Notes under the pieces: generated by a model
Databases searched by the model: none
What the model was told of the DNA's origin: nothing
What the model saw: only the letters and a program-made list of their open reading frames with translations
Program-made: the position numbers and the translations under genes
NCBI GenBank assembly: GCA_018607725.1
Contig: JABBAY010000124.1
Location: 1 to 61,573, forward strand
Direction: 5' to 3'
Source: K189A clade bacterium
GTDB taxonomy: Bacteria; Pseudomonadota; Gammaproteobacteria; Pseudomonadales; Azotimanducaceae
DNA: 61,573 nucleotides
Shown: positions 9,666-17,691 of the stretch, in pieces
Layout: each line of letters opens with the position of its first letter
Position numbering within the stretch: the stretch's first letter is position 1

Positions 9666-11330
9666 CTACCGTCGCTGATCGGCTGTGATCGCGCGAATGG
9701 CTTTAAACTCAGAACCCGGGCGCCACTGCGGCCAACGGCGCGAATTGCCCAGGTCTTCAATGATCAGCTGGTATAGCGCGATATCCTGGGCAGCTCCACG
9801 CAGGTCCCAGGCGGGACTCCAAGCATCACAGGTCTGATGGTAACAATGGCCAATATAGTCCTTGATCCACTGATCACCGGCGGCACGTCCGCCATCAATC
9901 AAATCTGCACCGCCGGCAATACCCATCAACAACAGTACCGGCACACCCTGGCGTGCCATGGAAAAATGGTCGGCTCGAAAAAATAGACCATTCTCCGGCA
10001 AGCTCTCGGGAGTCAGCACCCTGCCTTGAGCTGCCGCGGCTCGCCACAGGTCATCTTCCAAGTCACTCTGACCTTCGCCGATTAGAATCACATCACGTGC
10101 CAGGCCCGCGGTTTGGAGTATATCCAGAGTGAAATTCGCGACCGTGGTCGCCACTGGGTAAATTGGATTTGCGGCATAGGCCGCAGAACCCAGCAACCCA
10201 CTCTCTTCTGCTGTCCACACGGCGAAAACGACACTGCGGGCCATGGGTGCCGAAGACTTGAGAACACGGGCCAATTCAACAACCCCCGCGGTACCGAGCG
10301 CGTCGTCATTGGCACCGGGCCGAACCGTGCGTCCCATAGCATCAGGCTCACCCTGACCGTAGGCATCCCAGTGAGAAGACACCATGATGGTCTCCTCGGG
10401 GTGGGTCGTCCCTGGCAGCAAGGCCAATAGGTTCTGACTTTCAATGCGCTCAACATGCACCTTCAGGTCTGCGCTAAAGCTGACATGCTGCAATTCAAAT
10501 GCCCGAAAATTTGGGCTTCGCGCCAACCGGCGCTGCTCCACCAGATCTAGTCCGGCACCGGCAAACAATTGCACCGCGGCCTCACCCTGCAGCCAACCCT
10601 GCAATGCTAACGGCGCTAGCGCACCCTCACCCGGCACGATTGAATAATTTTCACCCGGCGAGGAAGCTGCCACATTCCAACCGTAGCCCGCGGCTTGATC
10701 TTCATGAATGACCAGCGCGGCGATAGCTCCTCGTCGCGTAGCCTCCTCGAACTTGTAAGTCCAACGACCGTAATAAGTCATACGCTTAGCGCCGAATCGA
10801 TCAGCTACCGCCTCATTCTGAGTCGCAGCGAAATCCGGATCGTTAACGAGAAAAACCGCAACCTTGCCGGTGAGATCAATATCACCAAAGTCATCCCAAT
10901 CTCTCTCTGGCGCACTGACGCCAAAGCCAACAAACACGACCGGCGCTGCTTCGATCTGGAGATGTTCAATGGGCTGAACGGTACTCACCTCGATATCGAT
11001 AGACTGCACCAATAATTGCTCGCGATCACCATAGCGCAAAGCTAGCTTCGGTAAGCCTTGAATTTGCGTGTGATTCAGAGGCACCGCTTGAGTCCAGCTA
11101 GCGTCTTTACCACCCGGCACCAAACCCAGCGCCGCAAATCGTGAAGTGAGATAAGCGATCGTTTTTGCCTCGCCGGGACCACCAGGTGCACGTCCCTCAA
11201 ACTCATCGGACGCAAGCACCTTAACCATCTCGACCAGACGCTCGGTGTCAATCTGTGCCGCTGACGCATTCGCCAGCGCTAAAGCCAGCGATAGGCCCGC
11301 CAGCATCGATAGAACCCTAGAATTAACCAT
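9666..11330 (-). CDS. Secreted M28 family zinc aminopeptidase with PA domain
   Basis: 554 residues from the ATG at 11328-11330; two codons upstream is only a TTG. A signal peptide ends near ANASAA (about residue 25), so the enzyme is periplasmic or exported. A PA-type insert lies at roughly 130-225, and the catalytic M28 domain begins near 300. Metal ligands and catalytic residues are visible as SHWDAYG, GANDDALG and TAEESG, with further expected His/Asp residues toward the C-terminus. Likely removes N-terminal residues from peptides. In a genome with a peptide importer it would supply scavenged amino acids, but no operon link exists. Confidence 0.88.
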   Translation of the reverse strand: MVNSRVLSMLAGLSLALALANASAAQIDTERLVEMVKVLASDEFEGRAPGGPGEAKTIAYLTSRFAALGLVPGGKDASWTQAVPLNHTQIQGLPKLALRYGDREQLLVQSIDIEVSTVQPIEHLQIEAAPVVFVGFGVSAPERDWDDFGDIDLTGKVAVFLVNDPDFAATQNEAVADRFGAKRMTYYGRWTYKFEEATRRGAIAALVIHEDQAAGYGWNVAASSPGENYSIVPGEGALAPLALQGWLQGEAAVQLFAGAGLDLVEQRRLARSPNFRAFELQHVSFSADLKVHVERIESQNLLALLPGTTHPEETIMVSSHWDAYGQGEPDAMGRTVRPGANDDALGTAGVVELARVLKSSAPMARSVVFAVWTAEESGLLGSAAYAANPIYPVATTVANFTLDILQTAGLARDVILIGEGQSDLEDDLWRAAAAQGRVLTPESLPENGLFFRADHFSMARQGVPVLLLMGIAGGADLIDGGRAAGDQWIKDYIGHCYHQTCDAWSPAWDLRGAAQDIALYQLIIEDLGNSRRWPQWRPGSEFKAIRAITADQRR

Positions 11331-11475
11331 TATCAAAAACTCTCAGTCGTCGCAGAAATACCCGTCGTTGAGTATACACAGCTGAGCCAACGAGACTTAC
11401 TTCGAAACGACTCGACTCCTGTTGGTCTTTTGTCACCTCCGAGCCGCACTTATTTCGCGCACCTGCCGCTAGCAA

Positions 11476-12408
11476 CTAGGTTCTGTCCTTAACGGGCTTA
11501 TCCACCAGGCTGTCGAGCTCAAGATTTCCAAGCCAGGCTCGGTACTCCATAATATTCGCCGGCAAGATGATCCTGGCGTCTTCCAGGCCCTTGATAGCCT
11601 CGATATACCGCTCACTCAATTGCAACTTCAGCGCAGCACTACCGCCTGGGCGGTTGACGACCTCCGCCACTTTTTGTATTGACTCTGCCGTGGCTGCTGC
11701 AATCGACAATATTTCCTGCCCATAGCCTTGCGCTTCATTGATTCGCCGCTGCCTCTCACCTTCAGAGACGTTGATCAATTCAGTCTTCACGCCCTCGGAA
11801 CGATTGATGCGGCTCTGTTTGTCACCCTCACTCGTTGCCATAATGGCACGGCGTTCACGCTCGGCACTAACCTGCTTTTCCATCGCATCACGCACCGTAC
11901 TAGGTGGCGTAATATTCTTAATTTCATATCGGTGTACTCTGATCCCCCAAGCCTTGCCAGCCTGATCCAGCACCTCGACAACCTTGGCGCTGATGACGTC
12001 CCGTTCTTCAAACGTCCGATCAAGATCCAGAGTGCCTATCACCGAGCGCGTGGTGGTTTTCGCCAGCTGCACGGCCGCATTACGATAATCTACAATTCCG
12101 TAACTGGCCTTCACCGGATCCCAGATCGACATATAGATCACGCCATCGACGATCACCTTAACCTCATCGCCGGTGAAGCAATCCTGGGGTGGCACATCAA
12201 TCGCTTCCTCGCGCAGATCCTGCACAAAGGTCACCTTGTCAATAAATGGGATCAGGGCATGAAAGCCAGCATCCAGGGTTTTATGATATTGACCCAGGCG
12301 TTCGACAATATGCGCTGTCTGCGTGGACACCAGGCGTATCGACTGGAATAGTTTAACGATCAGAATCAGGAATATTGTCGCCCATATTCCCAAGATAAAT
12401 AGGTCCAT
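11476..12408 (-). CDS. SPFH/Band 7 membrane protein (paraslipin, QmcA-like)
   Basis: 310 residues. One N-terminal membrane helix (about 4-24) is followed by an SPFH domain starting VSTQTAHIVERLGQYHKTLDAG and a C-terminal coiled coil rich in Ala, Glu and Arg (about 170-260, with repeated S-E-G-x-(K/R)-(Q/T) steps). Such proteins oligomerise at the membrane and scaffold proteases or lipid domains. It lies 3 bases after a second SPFH gene and downstream of NfeD; SPFH-NfeD pairing is well known. Having two adjacent paralogues suggests a hetero-oligomer like HflK/HflC, though the sequences are of the paraslipin type. Confidence 0.88.
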   Translation of the reverse strand: MDLFILGIWATIFLILIVKLFQSIRLVSTQTAHIVERLGQYHKTLDAGFHALIPFIDKVTFVQDLREEAIDVPPQDCFTGDEVKVIVDGVIYMSIWDPVKASYGIVDYRNAAVQLAKTTTRSVIGTLDLDRTFEERDVISAKVVEVLDQAGKAWGIRVHRYEIKNITPPSTVRDAMEKQVSAERERRAIMATSEGDKQSRINRSEGVKTELINVSEGERQRRINEAQGYGQEILSIAAATAESIQKVAEVVNRPGGSAALKLQLSERYIEAIKGLEDARIILPANIMEYRAWLGNLELDSLVDKPVKDRT

Positions 12409-12411
12409 GAT

Positions 12412-13338
12412 TTAGCTCCTGTCCGTCGAGGCGTTAACCGTTTTTGACACAGTTTCAATGCCTTCAAAAAATCCCTGCATTTTTGCCAACTCAGACGGCA
12501 CGATGGAAACATCAGCCTGTTTAAACAGATCTGCAACTCGATCAATATAACTTTGCACCAATCGCACATTCATTGCCTGTTCGCCACCCGGCATCTCAAT
12601 CGCATCAGCAATTGCTTTCATGCCTTCAGCGGTCGCCGTTGCCAGTATCGATATTTCCTGGGCGCGCCCATCTGCTTCATTGATCCGCTTCTGGCGGCGC
12701 CCCTCTGAGATATTGATTGCCTCTTGGCGCTCACCCTCTGACAGGTTGATGGTAGAGTCCCGCTCGGCATTGGCCAGGGTAATCTCAGCTCGCTTCTGCC
12801 GCTCGGCTTCCATTTGTTTTTCCAGCACATCAATCACATTGTTTGACGGTGTAATGTTCATAACCTCATAACGCATTACCTTGATACCCCAGGGCTCAGA
12901 GGCTCGATCAATCTCTTTCACAATGGTCTCATTGAGGCGCTCGCGTTCCGAAAATGTTTCGGTCAGAGACAGCTTTCCGACCTCTGAGCGGACCGTTGTT
13001 TGCGCCAGGTTTTGCGCCGCGAACAAGAAGTTTTCGATCCCGTAGCTGGCCTTGTAGGCATCCATCATTTTGATATACAGCAGACCGTCAACATCGATCT
13101 GGATGTTGTCGCGGGAAATACAACTCTGATGTGGAATCTCCAAACATTGCTCACGGGTTTCATGCCGATAGGCGACGCGATCAACAAAAGGAATCAGGAA
13201 GTGAAATCCAGGGCCCATGACCTGCTTGAACTTGCCTAGGCGTTCGATGACACACGCCTCTCGCATAGGAACAATCAAAATCAGCTTGTAAATAATAAAG
13301 CCAACACCTAGAAGCAAAAATGTCAGTATTGCGAGCAT
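12412..13338 (-). CDS. SPFH/Band 7 membrane protein (paraslipin)
   Basis: 308 residues with an N-terminal membrane helix (about 2-22), an SPFH domain opening REACVIERLGKFKQVMGPG, and a charged coiled coil at about 170-245 where short S-E-G-x-R-Q-x-(A/K) steps repeat. It is a paralogue of the next gene, with shared motifs such as RLGQY/RLGKF and KxxRYE(I/V)xNITP, and is separated from it by only 3 bases. The ATG at 13336-13338 lies 22 bases after the nfeD stop. A scaffold role is expected at the inner membrane. Confidence 0.88.
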   Translation of the reverse strand: MLAILTFLLLGVGFIIYKLILIVPMREACVIERLGKFKQVMGPGFHFLIPFVDRVAYRHETREQCLEIPHQSCISRDNIQIDVDGLLYIKMMDAYKASYGIENFLFAAQNLAQTTVRSEVGKLSLTETFSERERLNETIVKEIDRASEPWGIKVMRYEVMNITPSNNVIDVLEKQMEAERQKRAEITLANAERDSTINLSEGERQEAINISEGRRQKRINEADGRAQEISILATATAEGMKAIADAIEMPGGEQAMNVRLVQSYIDRVADLFKQADVSIVPSELAKMQGFFEGIETVSKTVNASTDRS

Positions 13339-13360
13339 CGTAGGTAAATCCTTTTTTATA

Positions 13361-13834
13361 TTATGTGCGCAGCGATTCTTGTGTCGCCAGGGGAATCACG
13401 ATGATGGTGGTATTTTCACGGGCCACAATTTTGACCTTCTCGCCAACCGATATTCTTGCACCATCACTCAGCGCTCGCCATCGTATTCCACGAAAGTTGA
13501 CAGCACCAGCTTGTTGCCCTGGGCCGATCGTTTCGATAACGCTGACAACCTGGTCAACGTCATCAAGTATTTCTTCTGTGTTGGCGACAGTGAAGTCGCC
13601 TTCAACGAAACGTGAAAACAGGCTGCGAAGTAAGAAAATAAGCGCCAACGAGGCCATGAAGAATAAGATCAGACTGGCGTCCCAGGTCGTGATTAAACCG
13701 AGCCATAATGCGCCGGCGACGGTTAGGCAGGCTGCTCCCAAGAAAAACACGATGCCGCCGGGGACTATGAGTTCGGCTAGCATCAGGATGCCACCAGCGA
13801 CTGCCCAATAAACTGGATCAATGAGAATATTCAT
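13361..13834 (-). CDS. NfeD family protein
   Basis: 157 residues from the ATG at 13832-13834 (MNILIDPVYWAVAGG); the reading frame extends to 13948 but those residues do not look like NfeD. Three hydrophobic helices occupy about residues 7-27, 30-50 and 55-75, followed by a C-terminal OB-fold-like domain (GPGQQAGAVNFRGIRWRALSDG, VGEKVKIVARENTTI, about 100-150). This short form lacks the ClpP-like protease domain. NfeD proteins pair with SPFH proteins, and here it leads a three-gene operon with two of them. Confidence 0.88.
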   Translation of the reverse strand: MNILIDPVYWAVAGGILMLAELIVPGGIVFFLGAACLTVAGALWLGLITTWDASLILFFMASLALIFLLRSLFSRFVEGDFTVANTEEILDDVDQVVSVIETIGPGQQAGAVNFRGIRWRALSDGARISVGEKVKIVARENTTIIVIPLATQESLRT

Positions 13835-13940
13835 TGCCCGATTGGAACCTTCTCGACATATTATGTCAATCAAAATCTCGCACGGGCATTGAGCCACAGC
13901 TTCACACCGGTGGGAACTAACGCACAAGGGGTTGATACAG

Positions 13941-13990
13941 CCCGACAAACGAAAATGGCCCTCGCGCTCGCGAGGGCCATTTTTGTCGGG
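13941..13990. terminator. Strong two-part inverted repeat, bidirectional terminator
   Basis: A perfect 15-base-pair stem (13952-13966 with 13969-13983, loop CT) has A-runs and T-runs at its feet, so it can terminate in both directions. Outside it CCCGACA (13941-13947) pairs with TGTCGGG (13984-13990), extending the structure past a small bulge. On the minus strand it follows the 68-residue gene at 14079-14285 and separates it from nfeD. Confidence 0.85.
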
Positions 13991-14078
13991 GCAATTTACC
14001 CTGCCGTAAATTAAAGCTACGTTGAGCGTTGCACCTTTAAGTGCGCGAATTGCGCGCCTTAGCCCAACATTTCAGGGT

Positions 14079-14285
14079 TCAAGCCAGAGACAATTCTTGA
14101 GCCTGTTGGCCGAACAAACGACGACAGGCTGACGCATAGTCAGAGTCGTTGATCCAGTTACTGGGGCGACCCTGGGCTGGGCTGCCTTGATGGGAAAGGA
14201 AATCCGGGTTGAAAGGCACCAAATCAGCTGACAGCTCACCTTTTTCATCGACGATTTGATCTGACATGGGAATAAATATTTTCAT
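14079..14285 (-). CDS. Small protein of unknown function
   Basis: 68 residues, not recognised. It starts MKIFIPMSDQIVDEKG and contains PFNPDFLSHQG and a C-terminal ACRRLFGQQ. It has no signal peptide or membrane helix; the first half is acidic and the end mildly basic. GAG sits about ten bases before the ATG, and a strong terminator lies about 90 bases past the stop, which together support a real monocistronic gene. It is divergent from pdsR, 297 bases away. I cannot assign a function. Confidence 0.6.
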   Translation of the reverse strand: MKIFIPMSDQIVDEKGELSADLVPFNPDFLSHQGSPAQGRPSNWINDSDYASACRRLFGQQAQELSLA

Positions 14286-14516
14286 AGAATATCTCGTCTT
14301 CTCACATTGTGATGATTAGTCGATAACGCCTAGTCTCCTCGACTTACTGGCGTCTATTCAAACACAAAAGGAACTGAGTAGTGCGGAAGAAAAAATGAAA
14401 GACCGGCCGAATATCATGGAGAAGCGGTGAACGCACGCCGCGCAGTCACCTGAACAATTCCTGGCTAATCACGAGAATCAACCCTGTTTCACTCGAACTT
14501 CGGGGCAACGGAGACA

Positions 14517-14576
14517 ATCAGGGAAATACTTCCTGATTTTGATGTCATACAATGCGAATAACATCTACTTTAAGGA
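14517..14576 (+). promoter_or_regulatory. Putative pdsR promoter/operator region and RBS
   Basis: An imperfect inverted repeat ATCAGG-N9-CCTGAT (14517-14537) lies just upstream of a -10-like TACAAT (14548-14553). The RBS AAGGA (14572-14576) is six bases from the ATG. No good -35 is visible, so activation at the repeat, possibly by PdsR itself, is conceivable. The repeat plus TTTT could instead be a weak terminator. Confidence 0.35.
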
Positions 14577-14582
14577 ACACTC

Positions 14583-15281
14583 ATGGCCAAGCGCATCGTC
14601 ATAGTCGAGGATGATCCTGACCAACGCAGCAATTATGTCGATGCCATCACCAAAAAAGGCTACGAGGTCACGGCATACAGCAACCGGCGAGAAGCCTTAA
14701 GCGGCTTTGAGCGCGAGCTACCCGATCTTGCCATCCTCGACATCATCCTTGGTGATGAAGTGGATGCCGGCTTTGAAATTTGCCGCGACCTGCTCTCGCG
14801 ATCAGCGTCATTACCCGTCATCTTCCTGACCGAAAGAATCGACGAAATCGATAAAATCAGTGGCCTACGCCTTGGCGCATGGGACTATTTGCCGAAACCT
14901 ATCTCCTTGGACTATCTTGCAGAGCGCATCAGCTCGCTACTTCGCATCCACGAAGCCAGGGGGCAATCGAGCCAGGGCTCTTCCACCGCGAAGATGGTCG
15001 GCGACATGTCTATTGACCAGGAAGCGCTCCTCGTGTCCTGGAAAGATCAGCTCATCAATCTTTCAGGCACTGAATTTCGAATGCTCGCCAAACTCGTTCG
15101 AGTTCCGGGTCACGCCGTGTCGTACGATACATTGATGAATGCGACAATGCAGAGCCTGGTTACCAACAACACGATCAATACGCATATGCGCAATATCCGC
15201 AAGAAGTTCGAAAACATTGATCCTGAATTTAATTGCATCAAAAGCGAGTATGGCTTCGGCTATCGCTGGTCTGCAAAATAG
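14583..15281 (+). CDS. pdsR: Response regulator, proteobacterial dedicated sortase system type
   Basis: 232-residue OmpR-class regulator. The receiver domain spans about 1-120, with acidic pocket E9-D10-D11, phospho-acceptor D53 (in LAILDIILG) and K105 (YLPKPIS). A winged-helix DNA-binding domain covers about 135-230 (GTEFRMLAKLV, NTINTHMRNIRKKF). The receiver pattern ILDIILG(D/E)E.D.GFEICRDL is typical of the PdsR family that accompanies marine sortase systems. It is followed 34 bases later by its histidine kinase. No sortase, PdsO or VIT/VWA target is encoded within 14 kb upstream or 44 kb downstream, so its target here may differ. Confidence 0.8.
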   Translation: MAKRIVIVEDDPDQRSNYVDAITKKGYEVTAYSNRREALSGFERELPDLAILDIILGDEVDAGFEICRDLLSRSASLPVIFLTERIDEIDKISGLRLGAWDYLPKPISLDYLAERISSLLRIHEARGQSSQGSSTAKMVGDMSIDQEALLVSWKDQLINLSGTEFRMLAKLVRVPGHAVSYDTLMNATMQSLVTNNTINTHMRNIRKKFENIDPEFNCIKSEYGFGYRWSAK

Positions 15282-15315
15282 CCACCGTGCTGTGTGAATT
15301 CGTGAGAGACCAGAG

Positions 15316-17484
15316 ATGACGGTGACAGTATTCCGCGGGCCAAGGCTGGCGACAAAACTATTTTTCTTGATGAGCATGGCGCTGGTGATCATTCCCTGGT
15401 TCAGCTATTTGTATCTGAAAGAAATGGAAGGTTTTTTGGTCGATGGTCAGGCCAATGCCCAGCTACTGACTGCCGAGGGCATTTCGACATTACTCAATGG
15501 CCGACCCGACCTGTTCTACGAACTGCCGCTCTCGCCTGAAGGCTACGAGCAACTTTACGCCCACCCCCTAACCACACTCATCCGTATCGACGGCAAGAAT
15601 AATGATTGGGCGGAGGTACTCGATTACAACGTCAGCTTCGGCTCTCAAGAGCCAGCCGGCAGCAGCGCCGCCGGACCTAATCAATTTCATTTAGTGCTTG
15701 GCGAACACAACGACCAAGTCTATGCATTGATACAGGTGAAAGACGACAAGTTGGTATTTCGTGACCGCAACATCCTTCGTCTCGATCTCTCCGATCATAT
15801 TCGCATTACGTTTACCGGCCAGACCGGCGAGATCAAAAATCTCGTCATTACGATGACAGAGCCTGGGGTAACGACGGCCTATACCATGGATGACGACTGG
15901 CGCTATGCGATTCAAGGCGTCGCCGAAAATCGAGTCCAGGGTTTCATGACAGAGACGCCCGATGGCTACGCTGTTGAATTCAGAATGCCGCTAGTGCTAC
16001 TTGGCTCGACCAAACACTTCGGCCTCGCTGTCGTTGACGTTGACAGTACCGAAACACGCGCGATCCAATCTATCACCGGCACGCTGCCGTCGGCCGGTCG
16101 CGAAGCGTTCGGCCTGGTCTTGCTCAAGTCACCGGAAGTCTTGCGGATTATCGAAGGACTCGGCTACTCCGGCGCTAATATCCAGGTGATTGATGCTCAA
16201 CGCCGAGTCAGAGCCGAGGTCGGCTCCTATAGCGCGCAATCCAACCAGGAACCCACACCCATGCCCCGCGCCTGGTATTCGACAGTCTCCGCGGCGATGA
16301 GCCAGATACCCGACAGACTCTATGGCTGGATCGACATTGGCCTGCGAGATGAACCCGACATCCCCGAAGACGGTGTGATTCGCGAATCGCTGGCAGGCAG
16401 ACCCAGCTTTCAACGCCACTACACTCAGGAAGAAGGTGAGACTATCATCGCCGCCTACCCGATTATTGCCCAGGACACAACCATCGGCACTGTCGTATTA
16501 AAACAAAATACGGACCGCATTCTTGAGTTACGCCGGGACGGACTGGGCCGTATCGTCAACTTTTCAGTCATCTCCCTCTTTATTTTCGCCGCCTTGATTC
16601 TCGCGTTCTCTGTACGCCTGGCAAGACGGATTCGCAAACTCGGCGCCGAGGCCACCAGCGCAATCGATAAATACGGGCGCTTAAAAACCAACCAATTACG
16701 CAGTGAAACCAATGCTGGTGACGAAATAGGCGATCTGGCCCGAGGCATTTCCAGCATGTTGGCCCGCTTACACCAGCACAATCAATTTCTCGAGAACATG
16801 CCGCGAACCTTGCGCCACGAGATCAACAATCCTTTAAATACTCTGAGTACATCACTACAGAATCTGGAATCGGAAACCTCTGAGTCCGGCAGGCAAAAGT
16901 ATTTAGAGAGCGCCAAACGGGGAGTCCAGCGCATTAGCATGATCGTCCAGAACTTAGCCGATGCAGCGAGCCTTGAGGATGCCTTGGACGCCGAGGAGTT
17001 TGAGGTGATTGACATCCACCAACTCGTTGAGAGCTATCTGAGCAATTGCCGGACCTCTCACCCTGACAGAGTCTTCGAGTATCGTGGCACCCAGCGCGAG
17101 GTGTTGAGCGAAGTATCTGATTACCGTATTGAGCAACTTCTAGACAAACTGATCGACAATGCCATCGACTTCTCAGCAGTCGATAGTACGATCATGGTTG
17201 GCATGACCACCGATGCCACCTCTTTGACGCTGTTTGTCACCAATCATGGGCCACTGATCCCGACCAATATGCTCGACAATATCTTTGACTCTATGGTGTC
17301 TGCACGTGTGTCAAACTCAGACAATCGACTCCATTTCGGTATCGGTTTGTATGTGGTCAGAATCATCGCGGAACACCATGGCGGCACCGTCAGCGCTGCC
17401 AACCTGCAGAACGGTGATGGCGTCACCATTCAAGTGACTCTGCCACTTTACAAGCGCCACAGTCACGCTGACACACCTCTATAA
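15316..17484 (+). CDS. pdsS: Sensor histidine kinase, proteobacterial dedicated sortase system type
   Basis: 722 residues. Membrane helix 1 is at about 14-34. A long periplasmic region (about 35-410) includes YAHPLTTLIRIDGKNNDW and a beta-rich part resembling the carbohydrate-binding/DOMON-like module of PdsS kinases. Helix 2 is at 413-435, then HAMP, a HisKA box with H501 (TLRHEINNPLNTL), an N box near 600-612 (LLDKLIDNAIDFS) and a G box (GIGLYVVRIIAEHHGG). All catalytic elements are present. ATG at 15316, 34 bases after pdsR, so it is an operon. The ligand is unknown; the family normally monitors a sortase-linked surface system, which is not found here. Confidence 0.8.
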   Translation: MTVTVFRGPRLATKLFFLMSMALVIIPWFSYLYLKEMEGFLVDGQANAQLLTAEGISTLLNGRPDLFYELPLSPEGYEQLYAHPLTTLIRIDGKNNDWAEVLDYNVSFGSQEPAGSSAAGPNQFHLVLGEHNDQVYALIQVKDDKLVFRDRNILRLDLSDHIRITFTGQTGEIKNLVITMTEPGVTTAYTMDDDWRYAIQGVAENRVQGFMTETPDGYAVEFRMPLVLLGSTKHFGLAVVDVDSTETRAIQSITGTLPSAGREAFGLVLLKSPEVLRIIEGLGYSGANIQVIDAQRRVRAEVGSYSAQSNQEPTPMPRAWYSTVSAAMSQIPDRLYGWIDIGLRDEPDIPEDGVIRESLAGRPSFQRHYTQEEGETIIAAYPIIAQDTTIGTVVLKQNTDRILELRRDGLGRIVNFSVISLFIFAALILAFSVRLARRIRKLGAEATSAIDKYGRLKTNQLRSETNAGDEIGDLARGISSMLARLHQHNQFLENMPRTLRHEINNPLNTLSTSLQNLESETSESGRQKYLESAKRGVQRISMIVQNLADAASLEDALDAEEFEVIDIHQLVESYLSNCRTSHPDRVFEYRGTQREVLSEVSDYRIEQLLDKLIDNAIDFSAVDSTIMVGMTTDATSLTLFVTNHGPLIPTNMLDNIFDSMVSARVSNSDNRLHFGIGLYVVRIIAEHHGGTVSAANLQNGDGVTIQVTLPLYKRHSHADTPL

Positions 17485-17561
17485 GTGTCGAATTGAGGGA
17501 TACGAGCCGCTCGGCTTAGCATTCGACGCATCTGTCCTCGCTGCAAGAACACCACCTAACC

Positions 17562-17589
17562 CCATCCATCTAACGCCATCCGCCTAACG
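17562..17589. repeat. Two-copy 14-bp tandem repeat
   Basis: Copies at 17562-17575 and 17576-17589 differ at two positions and each contains CTAACG. A degenerate third copy may precede them (CACCTAACC near 17553). It lies between the pdsS stop and the operator region of the ArsR fusion gene. Probably replication slippage; no function is evident. Confidence 0.5.
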
Positions 17590-17610
17590 CCGAACAAGCA
17601 ACAAAAAATT

Positions 17611-17634
17611 CTATATCGATATTTTTCAATATAG
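17611..17634 (+). promoter_or_regulatory. Candidate ArsR-family operator 1
   Basis: Inverted repeat CTATAT-N12-ATATAG. Inner bases also match (GA and TC flank a six-base centre). It shares identical half sites and spacer length with a second repeat exactly 50 bases downstream, about five helical turns, so both face the same side of DNA. It lies in the only promoter region of the ArsR fusion-ahcY operon, suggesting autoregulation. Confidence 0.65.
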
Positions 17635-17660
17635 GTTTAATTGATTTTAGATTCTTGCTA

Positions 17661-17684
17661 CTATATCCATCTAATTTGATATAG
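17661..17684 (+). promoter_or_regulatory. Candidate ArsR-family operator 2
   Basis: Inverted repeat CTATAT-N12-ATATAG (CTATATC at one end, GATATAG at the other), ending seven bases before the ATG at 17692. It would cover the promoter -10 or the ribosome-binding region, so occupancy should repress. No clear Shine-Dalgarno sequence is visible. A weak -35-like TTGATT lies at 17641-17646. Confidence 0.65.
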
Positions 17685-17691
17685 ATATCCC

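Noticed and set aside
11728-12351. 207-codon plus-strand frame
   Set aside because: Antisense shadow of the SPFH gene; the coded residues show no recognisable pattern.
17590-17691. SAH riboswitch for the ahcY operon
   Set aside because: No matching conserved core could be found; the region instead contains two DNA inverted repeats for a protein regulator.
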